Source of the DNA: Nocardioides carbamazepini
Lineage (GTDB): Bacteria; Actinomycetota; Actinomycetes; Propionibacteriales; Nocardioidaceae
Direction of reading: 5' to 3'
Assembly (NCBI RefSeq): GCF_024614185.1
Contig: NZ_JAHTLF010000012.1
Location: forward strand, 124,001 to 188,000
Length of the DNA: 64,000 bases
Shown here: positions 26,196 to 33,650 of the stretch, piece by piece
How positions within the stretch are numbered: the stretch's first letter is position 1
Layout: the number at the start of each line of letters is the position of its first letter
The notes under the pieces: model-generated
What the model was told of the DNA's origin: nothing
Seen by the model: only the letters and a program-made list of their open reading frames with translations
The model's database searches: none
Translations under genes and position numbers: made by a program

Positions 26196-26798
26196 TCACG
26201 ACGCAGGACCGAAGAGTCGGTCCAGGTGCTGGTCGATGGCCGCGAGCGCTGCCTGCGGTTCGACGACGTTGAGCTCCAGGAGCGGCGCGAAGCCGGTCAA
26301 CGCAAGGATGAGATCCGTCTCGATCGCCGGGTCGCGGTTCGGGGATATCTGCCCGTCGCTCACCGCCTGTCGAACGAGGCGCTCGACCATCGCGCGGCCG
26401 TCGCGTAGCCCGACGGCAACCTGCTGATGCAGCGTCGGGTCGTGCATCGCTTCGAGAACGTAAGCCGCGTTCACACGACTCGTGGCCCGAGCGTCAGGTC
26501 GAAGAGGGAGAAGTTCGACGAGAACCACGCGCAGCACGTCGCGAGGATGCGGAGGCTGGTCGAGCACAGCCATGCCCTGCGCGACACGCTGCGACGTCCG
26601 CTCGGCGGCGAACTCGATGGCGAAGGCCAGCATCTCCGCACGAGACGAGAAGTAGTGCTGTAGCTGTCCCAGCGACACCCCCGCTTCGCGGGCGACCTCG
26701 CGCATGGTCGCTCGCGCCCAGCCCTGCTGGTCGACGATCGTCCACAGCGCATGGGCGATGGACTCGCGTCGCTCGCGATGATCGACCTGCTTGGGCAC
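26196..26798 (-). CDS. TetR-family transcriptional regulator
   Basis: 200 residues from GTG 26798, with GAGGAGG five bases upstream. Helix-turn-helix at about 8-52: ESIAHALWTIVDQQGWARATMREVAREAGVSLGQLQHYFSSRAEML, a textbook TetR DNA-binding domain of the RutR/BetI-like type. The C-terminal ligand-binding domain carries SRVNAAYVLEAMHDPTLH. Base composition is less extreme than its neighbours. Divergent from the DUF1992 gene, with an AT-rich intergenic region that probably holds its operator. The ligand is unknown. Confidence 0.9.
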   Translation of the reverse strand: MPKQVDHRERRESIAHALWTIVDQQGWARATMREVAREAGVSLGQLQHYFSSRAEMLAFAIEFAAERTSQRVAQGMAVLDQPPHPRDVLRVVLVELLPLRPDARATSRVNAAYVLEAMHDPTLHQQVAVGLRDGRAMVERLVRQAVSDGQISPNRDPAIETDLILALTGFAPLLELNVVEPQAALAAIDQHLDRLFGPAS

Positions 26799-26867
26799 CG
26801 TGCCTCCTCGTTTCCAATACACATGACATAATACAGGTGACTGGAGACCCGGCCGACAGGAGGGCTG
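26799..26867. promoter_or_regulatory. AT-rich divergent promoter/operator between tetR and DUF1992 genes
   Basis: The stretch 26815-26836 (around CAATACACATGACATAATACAG) is unusually AT-rich. On the minus strand TATTAT (26828-26833) is an excellent -10 for tetR; CATAAT on the plus strand overlaps it. Two TGTATT words on the minus strand lie a turn apart. A TetR operator is likely here. Confidence 0.5.
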
Positions 26868-27536
26868 ATGACGGAGCCAGAGTCGCGACCGCCCCTCGCG
26901 TTCTACGACCCCGCCGCCTTCGCGTTCGACACCGAGGTGGCGATCGCGCTGATCGCCGACATGCGGATACGCAAGGCGATCGAGCGCGGCGAGTTCGACA
27001 ACCTGCCGGGCAGCGGCAAGCCGCTCGACCTGCCCGACCACCACGACCCCGACTGGTGGTTCAAGAGCCTCATGAGGCGGGAGCGGATCGTGATGGTGCC
27101 GCCGTCGATCCAGCTCCGCAAAGATGACGCCGCGCTGGACGAGCAGCTCGATCGACTCTCGAACGAGTTCGCCGTGCGCCGCGAGGTCGAGCAGTTCAAC
27201 GAGCGAGTCATCCGCGCCCGTTACCAACTCCCAGCGGGGCCGCCCCTGATCACCATGCCGCGTGACATCGAGGCCACCGTGGCCGCGTGGGCCGATCGCA
27301 GAGCGGCCCGAGCCGAGGAAGCCCGCAAGAAGGCCGACGAAGCTGCCAAGGCGCGCGCAGAAGCGAAGCCGAATGACCGCAATCGCCGACGACTCTTCCG
27401 AAGGCGAACCCGTCGGCGCAGGACCCCTCCCGCCCCGGCGACCTCGCGAAGGCACGTCGTTCCCGAGTCCGTCGCCCCCAACCCCGTTATCCCCAGCCTG
27501 GGCGACGGGTTAGAACGTCTGTTCGGTCGAGGGTAG
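26868..27536 (+). CDS. DUF1992 (DnaJ-homologue C-28-like) protein
   Basis: 222 residues. The DUF1992 domain occupies about 20-120 with its hallmark ADMRIRKAIERGEFDNLPG-SGKPLDLPD sequence. The C-terminal 80 residues are a helical, Ala/Glu/Lys-rich region (RRAARAEEARKKADEAAKARAEA) that turns strongly arginine-rich (RNRRRLFRRRTRRRRTP), so RNA or nucleoid contact is possible. The function of the family is not known. Ribosome site AGGAGG before ATG 26868. Divergent from a TetR gene that may control it. Confidence 0.85.
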   Translation: MTEPESRPPLAFYDPAAFAFDTEVAIALIADMRIRKAIERGEFDNLPGSGKPLDLPDHHDPDWWFKSLMRRERIVMVPPSIQLRKDDAALDEQLDRLSNEFAVRREVEQFNERVIRARYQLPAGPPLITMPRDIEATVAAWADRRAARAEEARKKADEAAKARAEAKPNDRNRRRLFRRRTRRRRTPPAPATSRRHVVPESVAPNPVIPSLGDGLERLFGRG

Positions 27537-27703
27537 GATGGGCGCAGGCCGTACGGCGGGATGCTCCGAGTGGTCCCGGGGACCTGAGGCCCAGCGTTGC
27601 AGGACAGGGCGCGCACCTGCCAGGTGCGTTACGACCGCTGAGCCGCCGAGGCTCCTCCTGGAAGGCGAGACCTCGTTGTCGCGCCCACCGGAAGGAGCAG
27701 CCG

Positions 27704-28969
27704 ATGTCCGCCGCCACACTCGCCGCGTTGCACCCGGTGGTGGCGTGCGCGAGCGAGGTCTGCGACGTGCTGGACCGGGTTGCGGATGTGCAGCCGGTGT
27801 TCATGTCGGTCACCGACAAACAGGCCGCGCTGGTCGACCTCACCCGGGCCGAGGCCCAGGTCGCCGAGCTCAAGGCCCGGATCCTCGCCACCAGCGACGA
27901 CATCGCCGCCGAGCACGGTGCTCATGACGTGGCGGCCTGGCTGGCCCACGCGACCCGGACCGACCCCCGCACCGCCCGCGCCGACCTGCACCTCGCCACG
28001 GCGTTGGAGCAGCACCCCGCGGTGGCAGCCGGGATGCGCGCCGGGACCGTGTCCACAGCCCAGGCCCGGGTCATCACCACCGCGGTCGACGAGCTCCCCA
28101 CCGACCTCGGTCCCGAGCTGGCAGCCGAGGCCGAGGCGACGCTGATCGGGTACGCCGCCCACCACCCGCCCCGCGACCTCAAACGGCTGGGCCAGCGGAT
28201 CCTGGAAGTCGTCGCCCCCGACATCGCCGAGGCCGAGGACGGTCGACGACTCGAGGACGAGGAACGCCGAGCCCGCCAGAAGGCATCCCTACGCTTCCGC
28301 GACCTCGGCGACGGCCGCACCCGGATCACCGGAACCCTGCCCACCCCGGTGACACAACGGCTCCAGCACTACCTGCACGCCTACACCTCACCCCGGCGTC
28401 TCCACCGTGGATCGACAAACGGCGAGACCGGGGACATCGGCGAACGGATGCCACAGCACCGCGCCTACGCCCACGCCCTGACCGCCCTGCTCGAAGCCCT
28501 CGACCCCGACCAGCTCCCCGAGCACGGCGGCGATGCCACCACCGTGCTCGTGACCCTCAGCCTCGCCCAACTGCTGAGCGACCTCGCGTCCGCGGGCGTG
28601 ATCGCCGGCGACGGCGAAGAAGCCATCTCCGCGCAGGAAGCACGCCGGCTGGCCTGCCAGGCCTCGATCATCCCCGCCGTCCTCGGCGCCAACAGCGAGG
28701 TCCTCGACCTCGGCCGACGGATGCGACTGTTCACCAAAGCCCAACGCCGTGCGCTGCGGCTACGCGACCGACACTGCCGCGCCGAGGGCTGCTCGATCCC
28801 CGCCGCGTGGACCGAGGCCCACCACCTCACCCCCTGGTCCGAAGGTGGATCCACCGACCTCGCCGACGCGATCAGCCTGTGCAACCACCACCATCACCGC
28901 ATCCACGACCACGCCTATATCCACGACCGGCTCCCCAACGGCGACATCCGCTTCCACCGACGCACATAG
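27704..28969 (+). CDS. DUF222 / HNH endonuclease (13E12-type) protein
   Basis: 421 residues. The N-terminal two thirds is the helical DUF222 domain (VDLTRAEAQVAELKARILATSDDIAAEHGAHDVAAWL onward); the C-terminus is an HNH nuclease with zinc cysteines CRAEGC and the motif EAHHLTPWSEGGSTDLADAISLCNHHHHRIHDH. This architecture is the 13E12 repeat family of actinobacteria, often in many copies and of unknown role, perhaps nicking DNA. Ribosome site AAGGAG before ATG. Its position after a tRNA with regulators suggests an accessory region. Confidence 0.9.
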   Translation: MSAATLAALHPVVACASEVCDVLDRVADVQPVFMSVTDKQAALVDLTRAEAQVAELKARILATSDDIAAEHGAHDVAAWLAHATRTDPRTARADLHLATALEQHPAVAAGMRAGTVSTAQARVITTAVDELPTDLGPELAAEAEATLIGYAAHHPPRDLKRLGQRILEVVAPDIAEAEDGRRLEDEERRARQKASLRFRDLGDGRTRITGTLPTPVTQRLQHYLHAYTSPRRLHRGSTNGETGDIGERMPQHRAYAHALTALLEALDPDQLPEHGGDATTVLVTLSLAQLLSDLASAGVIAGDGEEAISAQEARRLACQASIIPAVLGANSEVLDLGRRMRLFTKAQRRALRLRDRHCRAEGCSIPAAWTEAHHLTPWSEGGSTDLADAISLCNHHHHRIHDHAYIHDRLPNGDIRFHRRT

Positions 28970-29016
28970 GCCGACAGATGCTCTTCGTCCTTCCGGACGC
29001 GACGGCCGAGGCACCC

Positions 29017-29041
29017 GCCGGCGACTCACTCGCCTGCCGGC
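29017..29041. terminator. Possible bidirectional terminator between convergent genes
   Basis: GCCGGCGA and TCGCCTGCCGGC form an imperfect stem (29017-29041) between the HNH stop (28969) and the nucleotidyltransferase stop (29049). There is no T-run. Confidence 0.35.
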
Positions 29042-29048
29042 ACCACGC

Positions 29049-29840
29049 TCAGTCGCGCTCGAGCTGCCCGACGACCCCGCGCAGGAAGTCCCCCACCAGG
29101 CGCGCCGCCAACTCGTTACGGCGCGGAGGCGTGGCCAGTCGCGCGGTCCAACTCAGGTAGATGTCGACGCAGGCGGTGAGTGCCGCAGCCGCCTCGGCGG
29201 CGTCGTACCCGCTGACGGTCGACCGGAGGTCGCTCGCAAGGTCCGGTGCAAAGGCCTCGATGCGACGTACGCCGCGGGGACCGGTGCCGGTGAGCTCCGC
29301 GGCCAACGGACCGTAGACCACCTCGCGCAGGAACCCGAGGAAGCCGATCACCTCGAAGAGCTCACCCCGGGCGAGCTTCGTCGCGCCGTAGTGGATCCAG
29401 GTCCAGAAGCGGTCCTCGACCCACGGGGCGTCGTACCGCTCCCTCGCCGGGGGCTGCGCCGCCAACGCCCGGGCGACGGTGCCATCGCGCTCCCAGACGA
29501 CGACCGGGTCGCCGACGCGGTCCGCGACGTCGGAGATCCGGACGAACTTGAAGTCGACGTGGAGCAGCGGTGGGCCGACGAGCGCGATGATCAGCCGCGG
29601 CTCGCCGACGTGCTCGCCGGTGAACCCGTCGACGAACGACGTCCAGGACCGGAGCAGCCCGAGCCGGTCGGCCATCACCTCGTCGTAGGCCTCGTCACGG
29701 AGGACGACGACGAGGTCGACGTCGGAGTGCTCGTCCGCCGTCCCGTCGGCCATCGAGCCCGACAGGCCCAGTCCCACGATCCTCTCGTCCCGTTGGAGGA
29801 TCGGCGTCAGTCGGTCGAGGAACTCCATGTGCGCATGCAC
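29049..29840 (-). CDS. Nucleotidyltransferase-domain protein
   Basis: 263 residues. The Pol beta-like nucleotidyltransferase motif is intact: GSMADGTADEHSDVDLVVVL (28-47) with the GS and DxD metal-binding pair, and a third Asp in LLHVDFKFV. The helical C-terminal half resembles streptomycin/spectinomycin adenylyltransferases and their many relatives, but no residue identifies a drug substrate. It could modify an antibiotic or act as an MNT-like antitoxin; no HEPN partner lies nearby. GTG 29840 is chosen because AAAGGA stands eight bases upstream; ATG 29828 is the alternative. Confidence 0.8.
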   Translation of the reverse strand: MHAHMEFLDRLTPILQRDERIVGLGLSGSMADGTADEHSDVDLVVVLRDEAYDEVMADRLGLLRSWTSFVDGFTGEHVGEPRLIIALVGPPLLHVDFKFVRISDVADRVGDPVVVWERDGTVARALAAQPPARERYDAPWVEDRFWTWIHYGATKLARGELFEVIGFLGFLREVVYGPLAAELTGTGPRGVRRIEAFAPDLASDLRSTVSGYDAAEAAAALTACVDIYLSWTARLATPPRRNELAARLVGDFLRGVVGQLERD

Positions 29841-29923
29841 GTCGTCATCCTTTGCGGCTCAGCAGTCCGGCAGAGGCGGAGCACCGTAACAAGCGGAGCA
29901 CGCCACTCGACAGCGATATTTCA

Positions 29924-29939
29924 TCTGACTAAAGTCAGA
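29924..29939 (+). promoter_or_regulatory. MarR-type operator covering a leaderless -10 box
   Basis: TCTGACTAAAGTCAGA is a perfect palindrome with seven-base arms and a two-base centre. TAAAGT (29930-29935), a -10 hexamer six bases before the ATG at 29942, lies inside it. A repressor bound here would shut the MarR-GNAT promoter, which predicts autoregulation. Confidence 0.7.
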
Positions 29940-29941
29940 GA

Positions 29942-30802
29942 ATGCTCACGGACGTCCTGCGCCGGTTCAACCGGACCTACACCCAGCGGATCGGGGTGCT
30001 CGACGACTCCTTCCTCGGGACCGGCAGACCGCTGGCGGTGTCGAGGCTGCTGTTCGAGGTCGGCGAGACCCCCGGCACGACCGTGCGCGCGCTGCGCGAC
30101 CGGCTCGATCTCGACTCGGGCCAGCTGTCCCGGATGCTGCGCCGGCTCGAGGCCGACGGCCTGGTCACGACCGTTCCCGACGAGACCGACCGCCGCCGCC
30201 GGCTGGTCCGGCTCACGCCCACCGGCCAGGACGCGTACGACGACCTCGAGCATCGCTCCGAACGGCGAGCCGTCGAGCTGGTCGCCCCACTGACCGGGCG
30301 CCAGCAGGAGCGCCTGGCCGACGCCCTGCGGACCGCCGACATCCTCGTGCGGGCGGCGACGGTCCGGCTGGAGGAGGTGGCCTCGGACGCGCCGGTGGCC
30401 CGGGAGGCGACCCGGCGCTACTTCGCCGAGCTCGACGCCCGCCTCCCCGCCGGGTTCGATCCGGGCGGGCCCGACGCACCCGAGCCAGGGGCGACGTATG
30501 TCATCGCGACCTCGGGCGGCGAACCGGTCGCGTACGGCGGGATCCGTCCCGTCCTCGACGACGGGACGGCCGAGATCAAGCGGATGTGGGTGCACGGCGA
30601 CTGGCGTGGCGCCGGCCTGGGCGGGCGGATGCTGCGCCACCTGGAGGCGCTCGCGGCCGGGCAGGGCCACCGCCGCGTCGTCCTCGACACGAACGGGACC
30701 CTGCTCGAGGCGATCGCGATGTACGAGCGCGCCGGCTACACGCGGATAGCGCGCTACAACGACAACCCGTACGCCGAGGCGTTCTTCGAGAAGCCGCTCT
30801 AG
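29942..30802 (+). CDS. MarR-GNAT fusion: regulator with acetyltransferase domain
   Basis: 286 residues in two parts. Residues 1-145 form a MarR winged helix (TTVRALRDRLDLDSGQLSRMLRRLEADGLVTTVPDETDRRRRLVRLT). Residues 155-286 form a GNAT fold with acetyl-CoA loop HGDWRGAGLGGRMLRHLEALA, LDTNGTLLEAIAMYERAGYTRI and a C-terminal NPYAEAFFEKPL. Such fusions occur across actinobacteria; the acetylated substrate and the link to DNA binding are not known. A palindrome over the promoter suggests self-repression. Confidence 0.9.
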   Translation: MLTDVLRRFNRTYTQRIGVLDDSFLGTGRPLAVSRLLFEVGETPGTTVRALRDRLDLDSGQLSRMLRRLEADGLVTTVPDETDRRRRLVRLTPTGQDAYDDLEHRSERRAVELVAPLTGRQQERLADALRTADILVRAATVRLEEVASDAPVAREATRRYFAELDARLPAGFDPGGPDAPEPGATYVIATSGGEPVAYGGIRPVLDDGTAEIKRMWVHGDWRGAGLGGRMLRHLEALAAGQGHRRVVLDTNGTLLEAIAMYERAGYTRIARYNDNPYAEAFFEKPL

Positions 30803-30805
30803 CGA

Positions 30806-31759
30806 TCAGCCGCCGATCGGCAGCCCGAACCGGCCCTTCTGGAAGTCCTCGTAGGCAGCCATCACCTCGGCCTTGGTGTTCATCACGAACGGCCCCGCCC
30901 ACGCGATCGGCTCGCGGATCGGGCGGCCACCGACCACGATCACGTCGAGCTTCGGCGAGCGGCCCTCCTGCCGTCCGTCGGCGGTGATGGTCAGGTAGTC
31001 GCCGCCGCCGAGGACGGCGGTCTGGCCGGTGTGGAGCGGGCTGGGCTCGGTGGCGCCGACCGTGCCGGAGCCGTTGAGGACGTAGACCAGGGCGTTGTGC
31101 TCCACCTGCCACGGCAGGTCGAGCCGGGCACCCGGCTCGATCGTGGCGTGCACGAGGGCCATCGGGCTGTACGTCGACCCGGGGCCGGCATGCCCGTCGA
31201 CACTGCCCGCGATCACCCGGACCAGGGCGCCCGCGTCGTCGGTGGTGAGCAGCGCGACCTCCCCGGAGCGGATGTCCTGGTAGCGCGGGTCGTTCATCTT
31301 GTCGGCCTTGGGCAGGTTGACCCAGAGCTGGATGCCGTGGAACAGGCCGCCCTGCTGGACCAGCCACTCGGGCGGCGTCTCGATGTGCAGCAGCCCGCTG
31401 CCGGCGGTCATCCACTGGGTGTCGCCGTTGGTGATGCTGCCGCCGCCCCCGTGGCTGTCCTGGTGGTCGAAGACGCCGTCGATGATGTAGGTGACGGTCT
31501 CGAAGCCGCGGTGCGGGTGCCAGGGCGTGCCCTTGGGCTCACCGGGCGCGTACTCCACCTCGCCCATCTGGTCCATCATGATGAACGGGTCGAGGTGCGA
31601 CATGTCGATCCCGGCGAACGCCCGCCGGACCGGGAAGCCCTCCCCCTCGTAGCCCTGCGGCGCGGTGCTCACCTGCCAGACAGGGCGGGGTTGGTCGCCG
31701 AGTCCCGGCGTCGTGAGACGCGGCAGGACGGTCAGGTCGTCGACGGTGATGGCAGGCAT
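30806..31759 (-). CDS. Pirin-family protein
   Basis: 317 residues, bicupin. Pirin motifs: metal-binding His cluster GTPWHPHRGFETVTYIIDG, HQDSHGGGGSITNGDTQWMTAGSGLLHIE, then the C-terminal pirin domain (ALVYVLNGSGTVG). Bacterial pirins often act as quercetin-type dioxygenases or as regulators of oxidative metabolism. ATG 31759 (MPAITVDDL) is preferred because GGAGGTGG lies seven bases upstream; the two ATG codons at 31798 and 31807 lie within an inverted repeat and would add 13-16 residues. Convergent with the MarR-GNAT gene, divergent from the PYROXD2-like gene. Confidence 0.9.
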   Translation of the reverse strand: MPAITVDDLTVLPRLTTPGLGDQPRPVWQVSTAPQGYEGEGFPVRRAFAGIDMSHLDPFIMMDQMGEVEYAPGEPKGTPWHPHRGFETVTYIIDGVFDHQDSHGGGGSITNGDTQWMTAGSGLLHIETPPEWLVQQGGLFHGIQLWVNLPKADKMNDPRYQDIRSGEVALLTTDDAGALVRVIAGSVDGHAGPGSTYSPMALVHATIEPGARLDLPWQVEHNALVYVLNGSGTVGATEPSPLHTGQTAVLGGGDYLTITADGRQEGRSPKLDVIVVGGRPIREPIAWAGPFVMNTKAEVMAAYEDFQKGRFGLPIGG

Positions 31760-31788
31760 CGCATCCACCTCCAGGTGGCTGGTCGGAT

Positions 31789-31806
31789 TGGTTGCCATGT
31801 CAACCA
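31789..31806. promoter_or_regulatory. Inverted repeat upstream of pirin gene
   Basis: TGGTTG at 31789-31794 and CAACCA at 31801-31806, separated by six bases, form a perfect 18-bp inverted repeat 30-47 bases before the pirin start. A TTGACA -35-like word on the minus strand overlaps it, so it may be a repressor site. Confidence 0.45.
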
Positions 31807-31847
31807 TAACTCACCACGAGTCATTCCCGCACCCCTAGGCTCCCCTC

Positions 31848-33425
31848 ATGACCCGGGGGAAGTACGACGCCGTCATCGTCGGCGCCGGCCACAACGGCCT
31901 GACCGCGGCGGCCTATCTGGCCCGCGCCGGACTCTCGGTCCTGGTGCTCGAACGGCTCGGCCACGTCGGTGGCGCCGCGGTCTCGGCCCCGGCGTTCCCC
32001 GGCTTCCCGACCCGGCTGTCGCGCTACTCCTACCTGGTGTCGCTGCTACCCGACCGGATCGTCACCGACCTCGGGCTCGACCTCGCCCTCGTGAGCCGCT
32101 CGACGGCGTCGTACTCCCCCACGGTGCGCGACGGCCGCCCCACCGGGCTCCTGGTGGAGCGCACCGAGGGCGAGGCCACCCGCGCCTCCTTCCGCGAGCT
32201 GACCGGCAACGACGACGAGTACGACGCCTGGCGCGCGTTCTACGACGGCGTGTCTGATCTCGCCCGGGCCGTGGCGCCCACCCTGACCCAGCCGCTGGCC
32301 ACCGACGCCGCGCTGCGCGCCCAGGTCGACCCACAGATCTGGCGCGACGTCGTCGAGCAGCCGATCGGCGTCGCCATCGGGCGCCGCTTCCGCGACGACC
32401 TGGTGCGCGGCGTCGTGGGCACCGATGCGCTGATCGGGACCTTCGCGTCACTCCACGACCGGTCCCTGGTGCAGAACCGCTGCTTCCTCTACCACCTGAT
32501 CGGCAACGGGACGGGCGAGTGGCGGGTGCCCATCGGCGGGATGGGCGCTGTCACCGACGCCCTTGCCCGGGCCGCGACCGAGGCAGGCGCCGAGATCGTG
32601 ACCGGCGCCGGCGTGAGCGCGATCCGCCCGCAGGGCGACGCGGCGGGCGACCCGGTCGAGGTGCGCTGGCACGACGGCGCCCGCGAGCACACCGTCGAGG
32701 CGACGTCGGTGCTGGCCAACGTCGCGCCCTGGGTGCTGCGGATCCTGCTCGGTGAGGGGGAGGACCCCGCCAGCAAGCCCCAGGGTGCCCAGCTCAAGGT
32801 GAACCTCCTCCTCTCCCGGCTGCCCCGGCTGCGCTCCGGCGTCGACCCGGAGGTCGCCTTCGCCGGCACCCTCCATCTCGCGGAGACGGCATCCGACCTC
32901 GAGGTCGCCTGGGCCGCGGCCCGGCGCGGCGAGCTGCCCGACCCGCTGCCGGGCGAGGTCTACTGCCACTCGCTCACCGACCCGAGCATCCTCGGCGACG
33001 TCCCACCCGGCACCCACACGTTGACCTACTTCGGCCTGCACACCCCGGCCCGTCTCTTCGACGCCGACCCCGACGGCATGCGCGAGGAGGCGGTCCGCCG
33101 GGCGATCGCGTCACTCGACGCGGTGCTCGTGGACCCGATCGAGGACGTCGTGCTGCGCGCCCCCGACGGCACGCCCTGCATCGAGGCCAAGATCCCCCAG
33201 GACATCGAGGCGGACCTCGCGATGCCCGGGGGGCACATCTTCCACGGGGACCTCGAGTGGCCCTGGGCCCCGGCCCGCGCCCGGCTCGAGACACCGGCCG
33301 AGCGCTGGGGTGTCCAGACCGGGCACAGCGCCGTGCTCCTCTGCGGATCGGGAGCCCGGCGCGGCGGCGCGGTCTCCGGCCTGGGCGGGCACAACGCCGC
33401 GCGGGCCGCGCTCGAGTCCCGCTGA
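31848..33425 (+). CDS. PYROXD2-like FAD-dependent oxidoreductase (phytoene-desaturase fold)
   Basis: 525 residues. N-terminal dinucleotide-binding fold YDAVIVGAGHNGLTAAAYLARAG (6-28) followed by VLVLERLGHVGGAAVSAPAFPGF, the signature of the phytoene dehydrogenase/amine oxidase superfamily. The C-terminal CGSGARRGGAVSGLGGHNAARAAL binds FAD. The closest named relatives are the PYROXD2 group, whose substrate is not known. No carotenoid genes lie nearby, so a role in carotenoids is unlikely. TAGGCT (31836-31841) is six bases before ATG: leaderless. Confidence 0.85.
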   Translation: MTRGKYDAVIVGAGHNGLTAAAYLARAGLSVLVLERLGHVGGAAVSAPAFPGFPTRLSRYSYLVSLLPDRIVTDLGLDLALVSRSTASYSPTVRDGRPTGLLVERTEGEATRASFRELTGNDDEYDAWRAFYDGVSDLARAVAPTLTQPLATDAALRAQVDPQIWRDVVEQPIGVAIGRRFRDDLVRGVVGTDALIGTFASLHDRSLVQNRCFLYHLIGNGTGEWRVPIGGMGAVTDALARAATEAGAEIVTGAGVSAIRPQGDAAGDPVEVRWHDGAREHTVEATSVLANVAPWVLRILLGEGEDPASKPQGAQLKVNLLLSRLPRLRSGVDPEVAFAGTLHLAETASDLEVAWAAARRGELPDPLPGEVYCHSLTDPSILGDVPPGTHTLTYFGLHTPARLFDADPDGMREEAVRRAIASLDAVLVDPIEDVVLRAPDGTPCIEAKIPQDIEADLAMPGGHIFHGDLEWPWAPARARLETPAERWGVQTGHSAVLLCGSGARRGGAVSGLGGHNAARAALESR

Positions 33426-33496
33426 GGCCGGGGACGGGCGGCGATTTCACCCGGCTCGGCGTACGCTGGTAATGTTCCATCTCGCGTTCAACGCAT

Positions 33497-33572
<76 letters not shown>

Positions 33573-33580
33573 AGCAGGAT

Positions 33581-33614
33581 CGAGGCCCTCCTCCCCCCGG
33601 GGACGAGGGCCTCG
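33581..33614 (+). terminator. Hairpin terminator after tRNA-Lys
   Basis: CGAGGCCCTC (33581-33590) pairs perfectly with GAGGGCCTCG (33605-33614), a ten-base stem with a 14-base C/G-rich loop, starting eight bases after the tRNA and followed by AGTCGTCTCG. Confidence 0.75.
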
Positions 33615-33650
33615 AGTCGTCTCGGGCCGGCGTTCACTACGATGCCCGGC

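Noticed and set aside
26039..29048. An integrated prophage or integrative element after tRNA-His
   Set aside because: No integrase, no phage structural genes and no duplicate tRNA end were seen; only a weak accessory character remains.
31759..31807. Longer pirin start at 31807 or 31798
   Set aside because: GGAGGTGG is placed for ATG 31759, and the upstream ATGs lie within an inverted repeat that looks regulatory.
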